In this document: positions 31,702 through 35,278 of the stretch, one piece after another
How the letters are laid out: each line of letters starts with the position of its first letter
Numbering within the stretch: position 1 is the first letter of the stretch
DNA from: JBGTBD01 sp041749475
GTDB lineage: Bacteria; Pseudomonadota; Alphaproteobacteria; Rickettsiales; UBA998
Reading direction: 5' to 3'
DNA: 35,278 nt
Assembly (NCBI GenBank): GCA_041749475.1
Contig: JBGTBD010000025.1
Location: forward strand, 1-35,278
Position numbers and translations under genes: made by a program
The notes under the pieces: model-generated
The model's database searches: none
Seen by the model: the letters and a program-made list of their open reading frames with translations, nothing else
Told to the model about the DNA's origin: nothing

Positions 31702-32217
31702 CTAGCTGTGTTCGATGCCTTGTTGCTGACTCAAGGAATGCAGCATCATGGCGATTTTCTCCTGACGCTTTTTCAACTCTTCGATCTGCGCTTTCTGCAT
31801 AATGCGGTCGAGGGAGATTTCCACGAAATCGATAAAGTGGGAGACGATGACTTCCACCTGACGTTTGATTTTCTCGACGATAGGGTCGGCGATGTTGCGT
31901 AGTGCACTCGATACGTTTGAGGAGGATTTCTTCACACGTTCGTTATAAGCGTCAATCGCCATATAGACTTTACGCAGCGCCCCTTCCACTTTGGTGCGGC
32001 GGGTCTTTCCCGCGCCGGGATTTTCGGCGATGGTGATGAATTCTTCACAGAGCGTATCCGCCGCTTCACCGACGCTGTCGATCAGCGGTTCGACGAGGGC
32101 GAGTTGCTCTTCCGGGTTGGTGATGAATTGACTCTCAACCGTGGATACCAGATCCTCCGCCAGATCATAGAGATCGGTGATGTCGTGGTATTTCAGTTCC
32201 AGTTCTTCTTGTTTCAT
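31702..32217 (-). CDS. Hypothetical all-helical protein
   Basis: A 171-residue charged protein predicted to be almost entirely helical (HDITDLYDLAEDLVSTVESQ, then EKIKRQVEVIVSHFIDFVEI) with a C-terminal coiled-coil-like stretch (IEELKKRQEKIAMMLHSLSQ). It has no signal peptide and one Cys. No family is recognised; a phasin-like or scaffold helix bundle is possible but unproven. ATG at 32217 is chosen because AAGGAG lies eight bases upstream; the ATG at 32223 is too close to it. It is the last gene of a three-gene minus-strand cluster. Confidence 0.75.
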   Translation of the reverse strand: MKQEELELKYHDITDLYDLAEDLVSTVESQFITNPEEQLALVEPLIDSVGEAADTLCEEFITIAENPGAGKTRRTKVEGALRKVYMAIDAYNERVKKSSSNVSSALRNIADPIVEKIKRQVEVIVSHFIDFVEISLDRIMQKAQIEELKKRQEKIAMMLHSLSQQQGIEHS

Positions 32218-32245
32218 TGTCATATCTCCTTGAGGAGCCATCTGC

Positions 32246-32875
32246 TTACACCCCTTGTGTTACAGAATTTTGACCATATTGCAAAGAATTACCCCATACT
32301 GCATTTTGTCCGGCCCGTTGGCCATACCCGGCAGCCACAAGGCGCTGGGTCTGCGGGCCATAGACGCCTGCGGGCGCACCAGCGGGCATCGCGGGGCCTG
32401 CCATGCCGGGGAAGGCCACGGCGGCATTGGCGGAGGTCAGGGTTTTTTTATTGATATTACCATCCAGCGCATCAAGCGCTGCTCCAGTGACCTTAGCAGC
32501 GTTGGTAGCAATGTAACTGCCCGTGAAGGCCAGCGAGGCGATATTGGCAAGGCCCAGCGTTGTCCCGTTCAGGAAGGTCACAGCCGCTTCCACCGCACCC
32601 GTCACGCTGAGTTTCACAGCTTTTCTCAGGTTTCCGTGTTGCAGTTGGTCGATAACTTCAAGCCCTGCACCGGCGGCGACCAGCCCCGCTCCGATGACAC
32701 TCCCACCCGCATTTAGCGGGTCTTTAATTTGGCCCAAGTAATTGCTTTCGCCACCGAAGGTATCTCCGGCGAAGGTGTCGAGTGTCTTCCCCATCCATTT
32801 GAGTTTCTTGCCTAAATTACCGGCAAACCCCTCTTCGGAGACGTTGGAATCTTCATTCAGGAAGTCATTGGCCAT
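32246..32875 (-). CDS. Hypothetical Gly/Ala-rich protein, paralogue of the 268-aa neighbour
   Basis: A 209-residue protein with a charged N-terminus, a central Gly/Ala-rich hydrophobic region (residues 60-140: GSVIGAGLVAAGAGLEVIDQ, then ANIASLAFTGSYIATNAAKV), and a Pro/Gln/Gly-rich tail. The centre aligns with the 268-residue protein upstream: GNLRKAVKLSVTGAVEAAV with GHFKNAVTSVAKGASMIGT, and NIASLAFTGSYIATN with EIASLIFTGKFLTTH. AGGTG lies nine bases before the ATG. Family and function unknown; a membrane-inserting or amphipathic region is likely. Confidence 0.72.
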   Translation of the reverse strand: MANDFLNEDSNVSEEGFAGNLGKKLKWMGKTLDTFAGDTFGGESNYLGQIKDPLNAGGSVIGAGLVAAGAGLEVIDQLQHGNLRKAVKLSVTGAVEAAVTFLNGTTLGLANIASLAFTGSYIATNAAKVTGAALDALDGNINKKTLTSANAAVAFPGMAGPAMPAGAPAGVYGPQTQRLVAAGYGQRAGQNAVWGNSLQYGQNSVTQGV

Positions 32876-32939
32876 AGTTCAAACACCTGTTTCTACATTA
32901 CTAGAGTAGCAGGCGGAGATGACATTTTCATGACAGGAG

Positions 32940-32954
32940 TTAAAATAATTATCA
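32940..32954. promoter_or_regulatory. Fur-box-like element
   Basis: On the minus strand TGATAAT-T-ATTTTAA matches 12 of 14 positions of the 7-1-7 Fur consensus (TGATAAT-n-ATTATCA). It lies about 65 bases upstream of the 209-residue gene. AT-rich chance matches are possible. Confidence 0.25.
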
Positions 32955-32981
32955 TTACATTTCAATAGCGTTAGGCACTCA

Positions 32982-33788
32982 TCAGGCCAGTGGCAAGCCT
33001 GCGCCGGGGGGCAAAAGGCTAGCGGCTTGCTGGCGGGCGAGTTCCGCTTGGGCGAATCCTTGGGATGGGCGGGGGGCGACGCCTTGTTCGGCCATGCGCG
33101 TTGTCCACGGGCTGGAAGCGGCGCGAGGGGCTATGAGCTGCATCCCCTTCCCGGTCTGTGGGATGGTCTGCATCATTGGGGTCATGGATTGACCGGGGAC
33201 AACGGCATAACGCAGCGTCGGCGGAATCACTTGCTGTTGCATCGGCACGCCGAACATGGGCGTGTTAACGGCGGGTTTGGGGGTCGTGTCCTCGGATTTT
33301 CCTATCGCGTCGGTCATCACCTGATCGGCCAAGTTGCCGACATGGGTGGTGAGGAATTTTCCCGTGAAGATGAGTGAGGCGATCTCTGCCGGGAAGGCGA
33401 GGCTCATCATACTGGCTTCGACGGCGACCGTGCCGATCATCGACGCGCCTTTAGCAACGGAGGTGACGGCGTTCTTGAAATGGCCCTGAAACCCTTCGCT
33501 GACCGCATGGATGGCCGGGCCAGCGCCCACGAGTAGCGGCGTCCATCCGCCGATGGTGCTGACACCGGTTTCGAGGATGCCGGGAGTGACCGTGGTGAAG
33601 CCATTGGCGGCCCATTGCGCCGTATTCTGCACGCTTTGCGCGGCGGCCATGCTGGCATTGATCGCCTGACCGGGCCATGACATGCTCATCACGTTCAGCA
33701 CATTACCCGCCATGGTGACGTTCTTCTCCGCTGTCTCGCGGGCTTCGGAGACATCGTCGAGCGGTTCATGCGGCGTGCTGTCAGTCAT
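32982..33788 (-). CDS. Hypothetical Gly/Ala-rich protein with Pro/Gln tail
   Basis: A 268-residue protein and first gene of the repeat-flanked cluster. It has a hydrophilic N-terminus, a Gly/Ala/Met-rich region (residues 25-160, with GAGPAIHAVSEGFQGHFKNA and FPAEIASLIFTGKFLTTHVG), and a Pro/Gln-rich C-terminus (MFGVPMQQQVIPP, then LLPPGAGLPLA). The centre is related to the following 209-residue protein. No Shine-Dalgarno sequence is present; a TATGAT hexamer lies about 13 bases before the ATG, so the leader may be very short. Function unknown. Confidence 0.72.
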   Translation of the reverse strand: MTDSTPHEPLDDVSEARETAEKNVTMAGNVLNVMSMSWPGQAINASMAAAQSVQNTAQWAANGFTTVTPGILETGVSTIGGWTPLLVGAGPAIHAVSEGFQGHFKNAVTSVAKGASMIGTVAVEASMMSLAFPAEIASLIFTGKFLTTHVGNLADQVMTDAIGKSEDTTPKPAVNTPMFGVPMQQQVIPPTLRYAVVPGQSMTPMMQTIPQTGKGMQLIAPRAASSPWTTRMAEQGVAPRPSQGFAQAELARQQAASLLPPGAGLPLA

Positions 33789-33856
33789 ATTTTACATATA
33801 TATCATAGCACAAAAGCACGGTCATGCAGATGACGTTTACATGACAAGTTGTATGT

Positions 33857-34098
33857 TTGCTTCTGCTCGGGCTACTGCCCTGCGCAATAAGCGCCGCTCA
33901 AGGCTGGCTCGGTCTCCTGACCTCGCTCTTACACACAGTGTCATTCCCGCGAAAGCGGGAATCCATGGTGCGTGTATGGGGTGAGATGGATTCCCGCTTT
34001 CGCGGGAATGACACTTTATTTTAAACTGTCATGCTGAACTTGTTTCAGCATCCATGTATCCATGCGCGATGGACCCTGAAATAAATTCAGGGTGACAA
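33857..34098. repeat. Composite direct repeat, copy B
   Basis: This is the same composite element as at 31346, in the same orientation, and nearly identical in its first 111 and last 75 bases. It lies between the start of the three-gene cluster and gpsA. The 33789-34156 stretch has no gene; beyond the repeat only a short A-rich run is seen. Confidence 0.9.
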
Positions 34099-34156
34099 TA
34101 AAAAAAAGAGAGGCGCGGCACGATCTGGCCCTCAAAGCAACTGTAATGTAACGCAA

Positions 34157-35167
34157 TTATTTGCGGTTGAATTCGGCCGTGATAGGGCGTTCGAGGAGTT
34201 CGGTGATGCCTTCGTCCACCGTCATCTGGCCTTTGAGGATGTGGTGGATGGCGATGCAGATGGGCATGTTGATGCCGAGTTTCATAGCGAGGTCGTAGAC
34301 GGAATCGGCCGTCGTCACCCCTTCGGTCAGACCGTGGAGATTGCCGGGGAGAATGTCGCGGAGCGACCGTCCCTGCCCTAGTTCATAGCCCAGCGCGGTA
34401 TTGCGCGATTTGACGCTGGAGGCGGTAAGGACGAGGTCGCCGATACCCGCCAGGCCCATCATGGTTTCCTCGCGGCCACCGCGAACAAGGGCGAGGCGCG
34501 TCATCTCGTTCAGGCCGCGGGTGATGAGGGCGGCGCGGGCGTTCTCGCCGAAGCCCTTGCCCATCGCGATGCCGCAGGCGATGGCAATCACGTTCTTCAC
34601 CGCGCCGCCAATTTGCACGCCGATGACATCGTCGGTGTAATAAGGTCGGAAGACGCGGCCGCCGATGGCGTAGCTGAGATGCTCAGCGATGCCCGCGTCC
34701 TTGCAGGCGATGGTCGTCGCGGTGGGGAGTCCGTTTGCGGCTTCCTTGGCGAAGTTGGGGCCGGAGAGGACGGCGACGGGGTTATGCGGCAGAATGGCCT
34801 GCACGATCTCGCTCATCAGGGCGAGGCTGCCGCGCTCGATGCCCTTGCTGGCGATGAGGAGTGGTACTTCGGGTCGCAGCAAATCGGAAAGCGAGATGCA
34901 CACGGTGCGCAGCGACTGCGCGGGCACAGCCATGATCAGCATCTGCGACTGGCAGACTTCGGACAGTTCGGAAGTGGCAGTGATGGCGGGGTCGATGAAG
35001 ACACCCGGCAAATGCACCTCGTTCATGCGGCGGTTCCGGATCACGTCGACGACGCCGTCATTGCGCGACCAGAGCGTCACCTTGCAGCCCATGCGGTTGG
35101 CGATGACGGCCAGCGCGGTTCCCCATGACCCTGCGCCGATGACACCTACGGTGGTTTTGTGGCTCAT
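34157..35167 (-). CDS. gpsA: Glycerol-3-phosphate dehydrogenase (NAD(P)+)
   Basis: GpsA reduces dihydroxyacetone phosphate to sn-glycerol 3-phosphate for phospholipid synthesis. The nucleotide-binding loop is GVIGAGSWGTALA (residue 8 on). Conserved segments VLSGPNFAKE, GGAVKNVIAIACG (with the catalytic Lys) and GLAGIGDLVLTASS are present. The length of 336 is normal. Its ATG overlaps the stop of an upstream gene as ATGA, so it belongs to an operon continuing past the right window edge. Confidence 0.97.
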   Translation of the reverse strand: MSHKTTVGVIGAGSWGTALAVIANRMGCKVTLWSRNDGVVDVIRNRRMNEVHLPGVFIDPAITATSELSEVCQSQMLIMAVPAQSLRTVCISLSDLLRPEVPLLIASKGIERGSLALMSEIVQAILPHNPVAVLSGPNFAKEAANGLPTATTIACKDAGIAEHLSYAIGGRVFRPYYTDDVIGVQIGGAVKNVIAIACGIAMGKGFGENARAALITRGLNEMTRLALVRGGREETMMGLAGIGDLVLTASSVKSRNTALGYELGQGRSLRDILPGNLHGLTEGVTTADSVYDLAMKLGINMPICIAIHHILKGQMTVDEGITELLERPITAEFNRK

Positions 35168-35278
35168 GCAACGCTCTTGGTCTTGGCGGGGATGCGGGCG
35201 AAGGCGATGGTTAGAGGCATGCCTTCCAGCGTCTGGTCATAGGTGAACTCCACCTTGTCCGGCAGGCCGATGACGAGC
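35164..35278 (-). CDS. 3' end of an upstream gene, cut by the window edge
   Basis: The minus strand holds 37 codons of an open frame ending in a TGA that overlaps the gpsA ATG. The visible end reads LVIGLPDKVEFTYDQTLEGM and then PLTIAFARIPAKTKSVA. Coding is supported by the coupling with gpsA, but I cannot name the family from so little. Confidence 0.6.
   Translation of the reverse strand, partial: LVIGLPDKVEFTYDQTLEGMPLTIAFARIPAKTKSVA

Overview
The window looks like an alphaproteobacterial chromosome. Support comes from gene content and protein style: an S16 protein with an Ala/Glu-rich tail, fused cysNC, a system I cytochrome c maturation cluster (ccmDEFGH), glnB-glnA behind a sigma-54-type promoter, gltD-gltB, an UvrA of the CPxS-SGFT type, and many GC-rich palindromic intergenic repeats. 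Base composition is moderately high GC. Genus cannot be fixed from the sequence; a free-living or epibiotic alphaproteobacterium (Micavibrio-like or Rhodospirillales-like) is my guess.

Layout. 1-2100: a hypothetical gene, rpsP and rimM. 2278-8351: gltD-gltB (glutamate synthase), with a palindromic repeat forming the gene junction. 8353-11088: a DUF805 membrane protein, a membrane class III nucleotidyl cyclase, a VTT-like membrane protein and an orphan small protein. 11173-14142: uvrA. 14228-17035: ssb surrounded by orphan hypothetical genes on the minus strand, including a 1 kb segment bounded by a duplicated ssb 3' end. 17127-18290: dapF plus a superinfection-immunity-like membrane protein. 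18287-22660: sulfate activation (cysD ... cysNC), split by three unrelated genes. 22831-23301: an N/Q/G/S-rich low-complexity protein. 23516-27631: ccmD-ccmE-ccmF-(J-like)-ccmG-ccmH. 27692-28965: two secreted Cys-containing proteins, one with a tandem six-cysteine module. 28991-29067: tRNA-His. 29319-31149: glnB-glnA. 31346-34098: three hypothetical genes, two of them paralogous, between two nearly identical composite direct repeats. 34157-35278: gpsA and the 3' end of an upstream gene.

How the genes fit together. Nitrogen assimilation is represented twice: GlnA makes glutamine under PII (GlnB) control, and GltBD converts glutamine plus 2-oxoglutarate to glutamate. CysD and CysNC activate sulfate to APS and PAPS. 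The ccm genes load haem onto apocytochromes; CcmG and CcmH supply the thiol redox steps. The secreted Cys-rich protein directly downstream could be a thiol-redox client, which is inference only.

The most unusual parts are the repeat-flanked three-gene module near the right end, the duplicated ssb 3' end flanking a foreign-looking gene, the repeat that forms the gltD/gltB coding junction, and the tandem six-Cys secreted protein with a probable leaderless promoter.
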